Notes under the pieces: generated by a model | The model's input: only the letters and a program-made list of their open reading frames with translations | Databases searched by the model: none | What the model was told of the DNA's origin: nothing | Made by a program: the position numbers and the translations under genes | Source of the DNA: Myxococcales bacterium | GTDB taxonomy: Bacteria; Myxococcota_A; Bradymonadia; Bradymonadales; Bradymonadaceae | DNA: 64,000 bases | Direction: 5' to 3' | Assembly (NCBI GenBank): GCA_007120035.1 | Contig: SKON01000049.1 | Coordinates: forward strand, 53,145-117,144 | Part shown: piece by piece, positions 41,483 through 50,543 of the stretch | Layout of the letters: every line of letters begins with the position of its first letter | Numbering within the stretch: the first letter of the stretch is position 1

Positions 41483-43120
41483 TCAGGTGGCGTCGCTGAG
41501 GCGAGCCCGGAGGGCGGAGCTGGCGGCGTCGATTAAGGTGACCACCACCAGGAGCAGCAGGAGGGCCGTGGCGGCTCGGTCGTACTGGAAGTTGCTGATA
41601 TAGGTGTAGAGGTAGAAGCCGATGCCGCCGGCGCCGACGATGCCCAGGATGCTGGCGGCCCGGACGTTGTACTCAAACATGTAGAGGGTGTAGCCCGCCA
41701 TCAGGGGGAGGACCTGGGGGAAGACGCCCCACCGGAACTTCTGAAACGGAGAGGCTCCCACGGTGGTCAATGACTGCAGGGGTCGGGGATCGATGGACTC
41801 GATCCCCTCGTAGTAGAACTTCCCCAGGTACCCGGAGGCGTAGAAGGTCAGGGCCAGGATCCCCGGGAAAGGCCCGAGGCCGACGATGGCCACGAAGAAG
41901 AGGCCCCAGATGATGCTGGGGATGGTCCGCAAGAGGTTCAAGATCAGGCGGGCCACGGCTTGCACGGGTCTTGCCGCCGTGTTTCGGGCGGCCATCACCG
42001 CCAGGGGGAGCGAGAGGAAGGCTGCCAGCGTGGTGCCGATCAGGGCCATCTGCAACGTCTCCAGCAGGCTGGCGGCGACCGTGGCGGTGACCGAGAAGTC
42101 CGGGGGGACCATCCGGGTCATGAAGTCGACGGCGTGGTCCAGGTTGGAGAAGATCCGGCGCAGGGAGAAGTCCACCCCCAGGGCGGCCCAGATGTAGAGA
42201 ACGATCGCTGCGGAGAGGAGCAGGCCGTAAAAGGTGGTCCGTTTGAGGAGCCCTGCCTCGGCGGGAGATGTGGTAGTGGCGGGAAGGGGAGCTGTCGAAG
42301 AGAGATCCCGCATCGCCGACTCCGGGGGATCGGCGGCGGGCTCTTCGACGGTTCCGTCGGCGTCCACGGGGGGTTCGGTCAGCCCCAGGGCTTCCATGCG
42401 GCGACAGGCTTCCTCGGGGTCGCCGTCGTAGACGATCACGCCCTCGTGGAGGAGGACGACGCGGTCAGCGAACCGACGGGCCATCCAGAGGTCGTGAAGG
42501 ACCATGATCACTGTGGTCTGGTCATCGGCTCTCCGGGTCAGGGTCTGGAGCGCCTGAGCTGCCCAGTGCACGTCGAGGCTCGCCACGGGCTCGTCGAGGA
42601 GCATCAGCGACGGGGCCTGCAGGAGCAGTCGGGCGATGGCGACCCGTTGCTTCTGTCCACCGCTGAGTCGGGAGGCCCGGGTGTGGACCCGGTCATGGAG
42701 ACCCAGGGAGACGAGAAGCTTTTCGGCCCGGAGTTTCTCTTCGGCGGTGAACTGACCCAGGGAAGCGCGAAGGCCGGACTGTCCGAGACGAGCACAGAGG
42801 ACGTTCTGGAGCGCCGTGAGCTGTGGAACCAGTCCGTAGTCTTGGAAAACGACCCCTACCTCTTCGTAGAGGGCCCGAGGGGCCTTCTTTCCCGGCTCCA
42901 AGCGCAGACCACCGACGTCGACGGTCCCCTGATCGGGGGGAATCAGGCCGCTGATCACCCGCAGGAGGGTGGATTTTCCGCCACCGCTGCGGCCGATCAC
43001 CGCCAGGCGCTCTCCCTGGTGCACGGTCAGATCGATGCCTTGGAGCGCTTCGACCCGGTCGGAGCCGTTGCCCACGGTGACCCGGAGTCCTTGAAGCTGA
43101 AGAGCGGTGGGAACTTGCAT
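41483..43120 (-). CDS. fused PhnC-PhnE-type ABC transporter (ATPase plus permease)
   Basis: A 545-residue fusion of two components of a phosphonate/phosphite-type importer. Residues 1-240 are the ATPase: GRSGGGKST Walker A, LSGGQKQRVAIARL signature and LMLLDEPVASLD Walker B. A linker of about 40 acidic residues leads to a PhnE-type permease (about 280-545) with six hydrophobic segments and the coupling-loop region near ESIDPRPLQSLTTVGAS. These parts are separate genes in the classical phn operon. Its start lies 8 bases after the stop of the binding-protein gene upstream, so it works with that protein. The substrate class is taken from family membership; see the Fur-like site upstream for another possibility. 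Confidence 0.88.
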   Translation of the reverse strand: MQVPTALQLQGLRVTVGNGSDRVEALQGIDLTVHQGERLAVIGRSGGGKSTLLRVISGLIPPDQGTVDVGGLRLEPGKKAPRALYEEVGVVFQDYGLVPQLTALQNVLCARLGQSGLRASLGQFTAEEKLRAEKLLVSLGLHDRVHTRASRLSGGQKQRVAIARLLLQAPSLMLLDEPVASLDVHWAAQALQTLTRRADDQTTVIMVLHDLWMARRFADRVVLLHEGVIVYDGDPEEACRRMEALGLTEPPVDADGTVEEPAADPPESAMRDLSSTAPLPATTTSPAEAGLLKRTTFYGLLLSAAIVLYIWAALGVDFSLRRIFSNLDHAVDFMTRMVPPDFSVTATVAASLLETLQMALIGTTLAAFLSLPLAVMAARNTAARPVQAVARLILNLLRTIPSIIWGLFFVAIVGLGPFPGILALTFYASGYLGKFYYEGIESIDPRPLQSLTTVGASPFQKFRWGVFPQVLPLMAGYTLYMFEYNVRAASILGIVGAGGIGFYLYTYISNFQYDRAATALLLLLVVVTLIDAASSALRARLSDAT

Positions 43121-43128
43121 GGCGGTGC

Positions 43129-44037
43129 TCAGAGAGAGGCGTCGAGATCGACGAGGCTGCGGGCGTGATCCAGAGCCTCTACGTGCTCGTCATGGTCCCG
43201 GGCGACCAGGCGGCGGGCTCCGTAGACGCTGCGCAAGAGCTCTACGTGTTCCTCTTCGTTGAGCTTCAGCAGGGCTTGCCGAACGGCGTCCTTGACCTCG
43301 TCGGGGAGATCGCCGCGGATTGCCAGGCCATGGGTCGGCACCGGCCCCTGCTGTGCGAGGATCCGAATTCGGGCCTGTTGGTCGTCGTCGAGGTATTGCT
43401 GAAGGGCGTAGTCCGAGGCGGCGGCGGCGGCCACCCGGCCGTTAGCCAGGGCCAGAAGCGCCTGCTCGTAGCCGCCGGCGAAGAGGACCTCGCCGAAGAA
43501 GTCTCGGGGATCACCGCCCTGTTCCAGGAGGCCCTCGTCGATGATCTTCGCCAGGGGGAAGAGATACCCCGAGGTGGAGGTCGGGGAGGTAAAGGCGATG
43601 TGCTGATCCTTCAGATCTGCCAGGGACTCGATCTCGCTGTCGTCGAGGACATACCACTGAGAGTAGTAAAAGGGGTTGCCGTCTCGCTCTTCTACCACCA
43701 GGAGCTCCACGCCGGCCATTTCGTGGGCCATCAAGTACGGGAGGCCGCTGAAATAGGCGACGTCGGCGTTTTTGGATCGGAGGGCTTCCACGACGGCAGC
43801 GTAATTGGTGGGCTGAAACACCTCAGCTTCGAACCCGGTCTCGTCGGCGATGAAGTTTACAAAACGGCGGGTATCCAGGTGGAGGCCTTCGGGGTTCTCC
43901 TGGGGTTGGAAGGCGAAGGTCAATGAAGTCGGTGTCGTCGGGGACGAGGGGTCGTCGAGCTCTTCGGTGCTTCGATCGCACCCCCAGGTGCTAACGAGGA
44001 GGATAGCGAGGAGGTAGAACGTGGTGCGGATAAGCAT
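43129..44037 (-). CDS. phnD: PhnD-type substrate-binding lipoprotein
   Basis: A 302-residue periplasmic binding protein with a signal sequence MLIRTTFYLLAILLV and a weak lipobox STWGC. The PhnD/ptxB-type fold is recognised from LTFAFQPQENPE, YAAVVEALRSKNADVAYFSGLPYL, IAFTSPTSTSGYLFPL, ALLALANGRVAAAAASDYALQQY and the C-terminal VKDAVRQALLKL. The family binds phosphonate, phosphite or phosphate, and also other oxyanion-like ligands. Start 44037 is set by the signal peptide; further in-frame reading upstream would enter the next gene. It is followed by the fused PhnC-PhnE gene. Confidence 0.85.
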   Translation of the reverse strand: MLIRTTFYLLAILLVSTWGCDRSTEELDDPSSPTTPTSLTFAFQPQENPEGLHLDTRRFVNFIADETGFEAEVFQPTNYAAVVEALRSKNADVAYFSGLPYLMAHEMAGVELLVVEERDGNPFYYSQWYVLDDSEIESLADLKDQHIAFTSPTSTSGYLFPLAKIIDEGLLEQGGDPRDFFGEVLFAGGYEQALLALANGRVAAAAASDYALQQYLDDDQQARIRILAQQGPVPTHGLAIRGDLPDEVKDAVRQALLKLNEEEHVELLRSVYGARRLVARDHDEHVEALDHARSLVDLDASL

Positions 44038-44121
44038 CGGGGAGAACTCCAGAGAACTGCGAAGAACGGACATCGAGACCCGAGACAAGAGTAATGAGGC
44101 GACCCATTCGGTCAAGGAGAA

Positions 44122-44140
44122 ATTGAAACTTAGTATCAAT
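44122..44140 (-). promoter_or_regulatory. Fur-like palindrome upstream of phnD
   Basis: The minus-strand sequence ATTGATACTAAGTTTCAAT is a 9-1-9 palindrome with one mismatch per arm pair. Its core TGATACT-A-AGTTTCA matches the Fur-box 7-1-7 consensus at 11 of 14 positions. It lies 85 bases before the phnD start in an unusually A+T-rich patch. Confidence 0.4.
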
Positions 44141-44180
44141 ATCACCGATCGGGTCGCCCACCCCGGGGAGGTCTGCCCTG

Positions 44181-45053
44181 CTACGAGGAGCACCGCTCCA
44201 GGATGAACCCGACTTGCCGGGCCCACCGCTCCTCGTCAGCCCTCGACTGGGTGTGAGGCCGAGGGCGGAACCCTAGCTCGTGCCGAGCTCGGCGAGCGTC
44301 GACGGGGGTCTCCCACCAGGATCCTGGTACGCCGTGGGGGAGAGCCCGCGAGTGGGAAGAAGCGGGTCGGGGTTCGGTCCCCAGGAGGTATCTCCGACCG
44401 CTACGGCCGTGGAGGAGGGCATGAGGGATGGTTCGGGCGATGTCTCGGACATCAGCGGTGGAGATCAGGTGGTCCTGGTCTGGGGAAGAGAGAAGCTCCT
44501 GAGTGCGATGAACATCACCGGGCCCAGAGAGGGCTGTGGGGTTGAGGATCACCGCGTGGAGGCCGGCGGCCACGAACCGATAGAGCTCGGCTTCGCGGGC
44601 GAAGAGGAGTTCTGCGGGCTCCCATCGGGCCGTCCCCGGGATATACCGGGAGTCTTCGGACCAGCCCTGGGGGGGGACGGTCTCGGAGGGGGTGGCGCAG
44701 GTCAGGGCGTGGGAGATCAGGAGGACCGGGCACCCTACGTCTTTTGCGGCGATCAGGATAGAGCGGAGCCTGTGGACCGCCGTGGAGCGCTCGGTCTCCA
44801 GGAGAAAGGGCAGGTCGGCGTCTGCGATGACGATGGCCCCACAGTCCGCGAGGGCCTCTCGCCAGCCCCGGCCGTCCTCCGGAGAGGGCAGGGCCCGAAG
44901 GGTCATCGAGAGGTCTTCGATATGCCACCGCGGTCCCCCGGGTCGAAGGATACCGCGAAGGGGCTGCCCTCGCTCGGCGATGGCACGGCAGATAGCGGAG
45001 CCAAGCCAACCGGCGGCGCCGACGACGACGATCTGTTGAGATGTAGTGAGCAT
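44181..45053 (-). CDS. SDR-like NAD(P)-binding protein without catalytic YxxxK
   Basis: A 290-residue protein with the cofactor motif VVVGAAGWLGSAIC near 8-21 and the epimerase pattern in its second half (LNPTALSGPG, RRYLLGTEP). It resembles the protein encoded at 40641-41480 in fold landmarks but not closely. The region expected to hold YxxxK reads ELLFAREAEL, so the catalytic pair is not present. The start at 45053 is the Met directly before the cofactor motif; the frame continues upstream over the divergent gene. It faces the HD-domain gene across an 81-base gap. Confidence 0.75.
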   Translation of the reverse strand: MLTTSQQIVVVGAAGWLGSAICRAIAERGQPLRGILRPGGPRWHIEDLSMTLRALPSPEDGRGWREALADCGAIVIADADLPFLLETERSTAVHRLRSILIAAKDVGCPVLLISHALTCATPSETVPPQGWSEDSRYIPGTARWEPAELLFAREAELYRFVAAGLHAVILNPTALSGPGDVHRTQELLSSPDQDHLISTADVRDIARTIPHALLHGRSGRRYLLGTEPRPASSHSRALPHGVPGSWWETPVDARRARHELGFRPRPHTQSRADEERWARQVGFILERCSS

Positions 45054-45134
45054 GTGGTCAATACTGAGGGTGACGAGGAGCCCGAGAACGGACGATCTCG
45101 GACCGAATGTGAACGCCACCACTGAGGAAAGCAA

Positions 45135-45731
45135 GTGTCAACCGATCGAACCGACCAGCCCTTGATCCGATCATTGATTCGACTCTTGACCCGGGCGGAG
45201 CGATTGGAAGCGTTGCCCCGCACCGGTTGGTTGGTGTGTGGTGTTCGCCATCCCGAGTCGGTGGCCTCCCACAGCTATATGGTGACTGTGGTGGCCCTCT
45301 TCCTCGCCGATCAGATCGACGCCGAGGTGGACGTGGAACGGCTCCTGCGGATCGCCGTGGTGCACGATTTGCCGGAGGCCTTAACCACGGATCTTCCCCG
45401 CCCGGTCAAGGAGCTGATCGGCCGGGATCGATGCCGGGAGGTGGAGAGCGAGGCTGCGGCACGACTCTTCGAGGACCTGCCGCGATGGCGGGAGAGCTAC
45501 GAGGAATACGCAGCCGGCGAGAGCCTGGAGGCCCGGTTGGTCAAGGGGGCCGACCGGATTCAGATGGTCGCCAAGGCGTTGCAGTATCACGCCCAGAACG
45601 GGGCCGCTGTGGATCGGTTCTTTGAGGATCTGGACGCCACCGATTTGGGGCTTCCGGTGGTGCAAGCGATCTTGGAGGAGTTGGCCAAGGAGTACCGGTC
45701 TGGCACCTGGGAGACGGGTGACTTCTCCTGA
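45135..45731 (+). CDS. HD-domain 5'-nucleotidase-like protein (YfbR/HDDC2 type)
   Basis: A 198-residue metal-dependent phosphohydrolase. The HD motif is complete: His46 in ASHSY, His77-Asp78 in VVHDLPEA, Glu81, and Asp140 in VKGADRIQM. The pattern HPESVASHSYMVT and LPRPVKEL is that of 5'-deoxynucleotidase YfbR and human HDDC2, which dephosphorylate (deoxy)nucleoside monophosphates. The GTG start has GAGGAAAG upstream. It is a single gene between an SDR-like gene and the Tad operon. The substrate is inferred from the family. Confidence 0.85.
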   Translation: MSTDRTDQPLIRSLIRLLTRAERLEALPRTGWLVCGVRHPESVASHSYMVTVVALFLADQIDAEVDVERLLRIAVVHDLPEALTTDLPRPVKELIGRDRCREVESEAAARLFEDLPRWRESYEEYAAGESLEARLVKGADRIQMVAKALQYHAQNGAAVDRFFEDLDATDLGLPVVQAILEELAKEYRSGTWETGDFS

Positions 45732-46001
45732 TTTTTCAGGGTCTTGCGACAGTTCCCCGGGGTCCTGGTAGGAGGAGGTCTGAGGGCTCGGCGAACCACC
45801 GATTCCGGACGCTGGACCGAGTGGTAGCCATCTGTTACTCTCTTGGAAGAGCCCACATGGTTCGTGGAAATAGAAGAGCTGTTCCGTCCCACTCGCCAAG
45901 AGACTGTGAGCGGAGATGGGGCGATGAAGTGAAGAAAGGTAGCGTCCGCACGACTCAGAAACGCTGAGTTGAGACTGAGGGAACGGCAAGGAGAGAGTGG
46001 G

Positions 46002-46874
46002 ATGGCGAGAAAAAAACTTTTGCTTGCAGCGATTATTGTCGGCCTCTTCGCCGGCTTCCTGATTTACTTGTATGGGAAGCAGATGGAAACCAGCGTCGAA
46101 GAGCTGACCGCGAACCCCCAAGAGGTGATCGTGGCTGCCCAGCCAATTCCGGCTGGCACCCCGCTCCAGCAGGACTTCATTCGCACCAAATCGGTGCCTC
46201 AGCAGTTCCTGCCGGCCAACCCGTTGCTAGCACGGGACCTTGATATCTACCTGGGCCAGCCGGTGTCCGGTGATATCGCCGCGGAAGCGATGATTCTGAC
46301 CAGCGACTTCGCGACCGTCGAGGTGGCCCGAACGCTCTCGGGGCGGATCCCGGAAGGGGAACGGGCGATGACCCTGCCTGTGGACGCGATCAGCGGCCTC
46401 GGAGGGTTGCTGCGACCCGGCGATCGGGTGGACATTCTGGGGACGTTCCCGATGAGCCAGGACGACCAGCTGATCCCCGAGGCCGGCGGTGACAGCATCG
46501 GGTATGTGACGATGAGTCTCCTGCAAAACGTGACCCTCCTGGCGGTGGGTCAGGAGATCTCCGACATCGGTGGATCTCGGCAGCAAGCGCAGCGCGGTGG
46601 GTATTCCAACGTGACCGTGTCGGTGACCCCCGACGAAGCGGAGTTGATGATCATCGCCCAGACCCGTGGACAGCTGTCGATGCTCCTGCGTCATCGGGAT
46701 GACCTGGACACGATCCCCGTCACCCGTCGGACGCTTCGAGAGGTGTTGGAGGAGCTGGACGTGATTAACCGGGAGCGGCAGGAGCGAGTCGTCTCTCGGC
46801 CGCCTCCACCGTGTCCCCCGAACCACCGTCGTCAGAACGGTCGGTGTGTCCCGCAGATCGAGATCATTCGGTAA
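46002..46874 (+). CDS. cpaB: Flp/Tad pilus assembly protein CpaB (RcpC)
   Basis: A 290-residue protein with an N-terminal transmembrane helix (KKLLLAAIIVGLFAGFLIYL), an SAF domain (VIVAAQPIPAGTPLQQDFIRTK near 43-65) and the RcpC/CpaB domain (EGERAMTLPVDAISGLGGLLRPGDRVDILGTF). The C-terminus is unusual, with Pro- and Cys-containing PPPPCPPNHRRQNGRCVP. AAGGAG before ATG 46002 supports this start. It is first in the Tad operon. A small hairpin (45953-45969) lies directly upstream, and the 270 bases before the gene hold nothing else I can assign. Confidence 0.9.
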   Translation: MARKKLLLAAIIVGLFAGFLIYLYGKQMETSVEELTANPQEVIVAAQPIPAGTPLQQDFIRTKSVPQQFLPANPLLARDLDIYLGQPVSGDIAAEAMILTSDFATVEVARTLSGRIPEGERAMTLPVDAISGLGGLLRPGDRVDILGTFPMSQDDQLIPEAGGDSIGYVTMSLLQNVTLLAVGQEISDIGGSRQQAQRGGYSNVTVSVTPDEAELMIIAQTRGQLSMLLRHRDDLDTIPVTRRTLREVLEELDVINRERQERVVSRPPPPCPPNHRRQNGRCVPQIEIIR

Positions 46875-46898
46875 GACCGTGGGGATGATTTCAACGAT

Positions 46899-46925
46899 GA
46901 GGGCGACTCCGATGGGGTCGCCCTC
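46899..46925 (+). terminator. hairpin between cpaB and cpaC
   Basis: GAGGGCGAC (46899-46907) pairs perfectly with GTCGCCCTC (46917-46925) around a 9-base loop. T-runs occur only about 25-45 bases later, so it is not a standard terminator. It may attenuate the Tad operon or protect the cpaB message end. Confidence 0.4.
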
Positions 46926-47086
46926 GTCGCGTTTCGGGAGGAGGCAGGGTTTTTCCGTTGCGTTTTTTCTGAAACCGTAGGACACTGCGTGGGCTTGAAG
47001 AGTAGATGTAGCCAGGGTGCTGTGGTGCGCCTGAAGGTACCGGATTTTCGAGGTCTTTTGGCAGGCGACGAAGTGCAAGGAGAGTC

Positions 47087-48451
47087 ATGAATCGGCTGAC
47101 GATGTTGGTGGTGGTTGCGGTAGTAGCGATGGTAGTTCCCGTGGTATGGACTTCTGCCGAAGCACAAGAGGAGATTCAGGCTCCCGATATGGAGTTTACC
47201 ATCGCCGTGGGGGAGACCTTGACGTTCAGCGCTCGAGGTGTGCGACGGGTGGCCGCCGGTGATGACTCGGTGGCCGATCCGACGGTGACCGGCGACGGGC
47301 GATTCCTCTTTGTGACCGGCCGAAGCCCCGGGGTGTCGACGATCAACATCTTCTCCGGGGCCGGCGACGACCAGCGGACCCTTTTGATTCGGGTGGTGGG
47401 GATCAACCCCACGTCGCTCGCCGAAGAGGTGCGGGAGGTGCTCGGTGAGGGAGCCGGGGTCGACATTCGGGTGGTCAAGGGGAGAGTGCTGATCGAAGGC
47501 GAGGTGGCCTCGGAAATCTTCCAGCGAAAGATCGACAAGCTCACCGAGCTCTATCCCAATCAGGTGCTGAATTTTGCCACCTACCGGGAAGCCTTCGTGG
47601 AAGGGGCTCGAATGGTGGCCATGGAGGTGGACTTCATTCAGTTGGCGACCACCAATCGGGACAACATCGGGATGCAGTGGGACCAGTTTATCGGCTTCAA
47701 CCTCACCGGCGGTCTCGGTGATGTGCCGCTCTACTATTCGACGGATGACCTGGGGCCGGGGATCTTGCCGGGCCAGGAGGAGCGGTTCGCCCCGCGACCG
47801 ATGGGTCTGACGGGAGGCTCGGATCTGACGACCTACTCGTCGCTGGTGGGCAACTTGAACTTCGCGCTGGATTTCATGGCTGACTACGGGCTCCTCAAAA
47901 CGTTGCAGAACACGATCTTGATCACCGAAGCGGGGACGGAGGCGCTCTATGTATCGGGTGGAACGATCTTGATTCCGGTGGCCACGGCACAGACCACAGA
48001 TGTGATGGAGCGACCCTTCGGGCTTCAGCTGCGAATCACCCCAATTCTGGACTTCGAAAATCGGGTGAAATTGACCATCGAGATGAGGTTTGAGGAGCTG
48101 GACTTCAGCATCGGGGTCGGGAACCTCCCCGGGTTTCGGGGGACCGAAGTGGTGAGCACCGTGAACATGATGGAGGGTCAGTCGGTGTTGATCAGCGCCC
48201 AGCAGAACATGGATAATAGCAGTCAGGAGCGGGGGTTTTTCATGTTGAGCCGAATCCCGGTGTTGGGGTGGGCATTCAAGAGCCGGAGCCTCCTGGCCGA
48301 AGAGTTGAGTAACGCCCTCTTCATCACACCGCGGGTGTATGAGCCGGGAACGGACTTTCACAACACCCTGGTCGAAGGGGTGTTTCAGAACCTGGAAGAG
48401 CACGGTCTGAGATCAACGGAACGACCGTCGCTGTCGAACGCCGGTGAGTAG
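47087..48451 (+). CDS. cpaC: Tad pilus outer-membrane secretin CpaC (RcpA)
   Basis: A 454-residue secretin subunit with a signal peptide ending SAEAQE. An N-terminal pilus-assembly domain (FTIAVGETLTFSARGVRRVAAGD) and a BON-like segment (VRVVKGRVLIEGEVAS-type) precede the secretin domain from about 175. The C-terminal secretin signature is MMEGQSVLISAQQN, followed by IPVLGWAFKSRS and LFITPRVY. AAGGAG lies 4-5 bases before the ATG. It would form the outer-membrane pore for the pilus. The gap to cpaB holds the hairpin at 46899-46925. Confidence 0.92.
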   Translation: MNRLTMLVVVAVVAMVVPVVWTSAEAQEEIQAPDMEFTIAVGETLTFSARGVRRVAAGDDSVADPTVTGDGRFLFVTGRSPGVSTINIFSGAGDDQRTLLIRVVGINPTSLAEEVREVLGEGAGVDIRVVKGRVLIEGEVASEIFQRKIDKLTELYPNQVLNFATYREAFVEGARMVAMEVDFIQLATTNRDNIGMQWDQFIGFNLTGGLGDVPLYYSTDDLGPGILPGQEERFAPRPMGLTGGSDLTTYSSLVGNLNFALDFMADYGLLKTLQNTILITEAGTEALYVSGGTILIPVATAQTTDVMERPFGLQLRITPILDFENRVKLTIEMRFEELDFSIGVGNLPGFRGTEVVSTVNMMEGQSVLISAQQNMDNSSQERGFFMLSRIPVLGWAFKSRSLLAEELSNALFITPRVYEPGTDFHNTLVEGVFQNLEEHGLRSTERPSLSNAGE

Positions 48452-48465
48452 TTCATGAGGCAAGG

Positions 48466-50385
48466 ATGAAGCAGATTCGAGTGCTCGACAACAGGGGGCA
48501 GGAGTACGTCTTCCCCCTGGATAATCCGGTGATGGAGGTCAGCATTGGCCGAAGTCAGAACAACGACATTGTACTGAGCAGCCAGACGGTCAGTCGCCGG
48601 CACGCAGTGTTGAAGGTGATGGGCGACCGGGTGACACTTCTGAATCAATCTGCGAACGGCGTGTTCGTCAACGGCGAGAGGGTGGACCGAACCAGAGAAT
48701 TGCGTCTGGGGGAGTTTGCGACCATCGAGCCCTATCGATTTTGCGTGGAGCCATCGGCCGGAGGTCGGCCGATGGGAGCCGGTCCGGGAGTGCCCAACAG
48801 CGGTCCCCGGCACCATTCTCCGGGGGCCGGTCCGACCCCTCTTCCGCAAGGGGCAGTAGCGGGTCGCCCGGGGCCCAGTGGGCCGCCTCGGGGACCGATG
48901 GGTGGTCAGGCACCACCGCGAGGTGGAGCGCCGATGTCGTCGGGACCGCAGGCGGCGTTTCAACAGCGGCCGCAGCAGCGGCGGCCGGCGGCGCCACCGA
49001 AGAAGTCGGGAGCCAAGGATTTGATGGCAGCCCTGGGGGATTTGGCACCGAAGACAGACTACGAAGAACCGCGTGTCAACCTCCTGGGGGAGGAGGTGGT
49101 GATCCATGACCGAAAGGTGCGAGCGGCGCTGGTGAAGTTCAAGTCCGAGCTGCACGATGAGTTGAAAGAGCGCCTCGATCTCCACAGCTTCCAGATCACT
49201 GACTACAGTTCGCCCCGGGTGGTCCGGCAGGTGTCGGAGAAGTTGAAGATGCTCTTGCAGCGGCGTTCGGCTCAGATCCCCAATCCGTTCAGTGCCGATG
49301 AGGTATTCAAAGAGCTAATGGACGAGGTCTGCGGGCTGGGGCCGATTGAAGACCTGGTCAAGCACCGAGGGGTGTCGGAGATCATGGTGGTCGACAGGGA
49401 CCACGTGTACTGCGAACTGGAGGGGAAGATCGTTCTGACGGATCGATTTTTCAACGATGAAAAGTCGATGATGACGGTGATCGAGCGGATCGTGATTCCC
49501 CGAGGGCGGCGCATCGATGAATCGACGCCACTGGTGGATACCCGATTGGCTGATGGCTCCCGGGTCAACGCCGTGATTCCGCCGCTGGCATTGAAGGATC
49601 CATGCCTGACGATTCGGAAGTTCCCCGACGAGCGGCTGCAGGTCGACGATCTGGTTCGATTCGGGAGCCTCACCGAAGAGATGGCGAAGTTCTTGGCTCG
49701 CTGTGTGAGGGCGAAGAAGAACATCATCATCTCCGGTGGCACCGGTTCGGGAAAGACGACGCTGTTGAACGTGCTGTCGAGCTTTATCGGGCCCACGGAG
49801 CGGGTGGTGACCATCGAGGACGCCGCGGAACTGCAGATCTATCAGGAGCACGTGATCAGCTTGGAAACCAAGCCCCCGAACTTGGAAGGCAAGGGAGAGA
49901 TTGGGATCCGGGAGCTGGTCAAGAACGCCCTGCGGATGCGGCCGGACCGAATCGTGGTCGGGGAATGCCGGGGGGGGGAAGCGCTGGATATGCTCCAGGC
50001 GATGAACACCGGCCATGATGGCTCGATGACGACGGTCCACTCCAACAGCCCCATCGAGGCCATCGCCCGTCTGGAGACCCTGGTGTTGATGAGTGGAATG
50101 GAGTTGCCGACGAGGGCGATCCGCGAGCAGATCGCTAACTCTGTGGACGTGATCGTCCAGCAGACCCGATTCACTGATGGGAGTCGGCGTGTGACCTACA
50201 TCAGCGAAGTGGTGGGGATCGACGATGACGGTTTTGTGGTGATCGAAGATATCTACCGGTACCGTCAGACCGGGACCAATGAGAAAGGCAAGGTCGAGGG
50301 ATATCATATGGCGACAGGATATCTGCCCAGTTTCTTGAACCTCTTCTTGGTGATGGGTCTGGCCTCCCCAGATGATTTCTTTTAG
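48466..50385 (+). CDS. cpaF: FHA domain - CpaF/TadA pilus ATPase fusion
   Basis: A 639-residue secretion ATPase powering Flp pilus assembly, with an extra N-terminal phosphothreonine-recognition domain. Residues 1-95 are an FHA domain (VSIGRSQNNDIVLSSQTVSRRHAVL, then NGVFVNGERV). A Gly/Pro/Gln-rich linker runs to about 180. The ATPase (about 200-635) has GGTGSGKTT near 424-432, the Asp box VTIEDAAELQI, Walker B RMRPDRIVVGECRGGEALDML and the His box HDGSMTTVHSNSP. FHA fusion suggests control by Ser/Thr kinases. It is followed by tadB after 158 bases. Confidence 0.92.
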   Translation: MKQIRVLDNRGQEYVFPLDNPVMEVSIGRSQNNDIVLSSQTVSRRHAVLKVMGDRVTLLNQSANGVFVNGERVDRTRELRLGEFATIEPYRFCVEPSAGGRPMGAGPGVPNSGPRHHSPGAGPTPLPQGAVAGRPGPSGPPRGPMGGQAPPRGGAPMSSGPQAAFQQRPQQRRPAAPPKKSGAKDLMAALGDLAPKTDYEEPRVNLLGEEVVIHDRKVRAALVKFKSELHDELKERLDLHSFQITDYSSPRVVRQVSEKLKMLLQRRSAQIPNPFSADEVFKELMDEVCGLGPIEDLVKHRGVSEIMVVDRDHVYCELEGKIVLTDRFFNDEKSMMTVIERIVIPRGRRIDESTPLVDTRLADGSRVNAVIPPLALKDPCLTIRKFPDERLQVDDLVRFGSLTEEMAKFLARCVRAKKNIIISGGTGSGKTTLLNVLSSFIGPTERVVTIEDAAELQIYQEHVISLETKPPNLEGKGEIGIRELVKNALRMRPDRIVVGECRGGEALDMLQAMNTGHDGSMTTVHSNSPIEAIARLETLVLMSGMELPTRAIREQIANSVDVIVQQTRFTDGSRRVTYISEVVGIDDDGFVVIEDIYRYRQTGTNEKGKVEGYHMATGYLPSFLNLFLVMGLASPDDFF

Positions 50386-50543
50386 CCTGACGGGCTGGAG
50401 GCCGGACCGATGGTCGGGGGGCCAGAAGGGCAGGCGGTTTGCTCAGGGTCGGTTCCACGGGTACAATCGAGACAAGGTAAGCCCTCGGAGTCGCAGACAA
50501 GCGGTATTCGGTGGACGTAGAGAACGAGCGTAAGGGATAAATC

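Noticed and set aside
45732..46001. Possible sigma-54 promoter before the Tad operon
   Set aside because: No GG-N10-GC pair with the expected flanks could be found; only a small ACTCAG/CTGAGT hairpin is visible.
46899..46925. Full intrinsic terminator ending a cpaB-only transcript
   Set aside because: The stem is strong but no T-run directly follows, and the downstream genes are clearly part of the same Tad operon.
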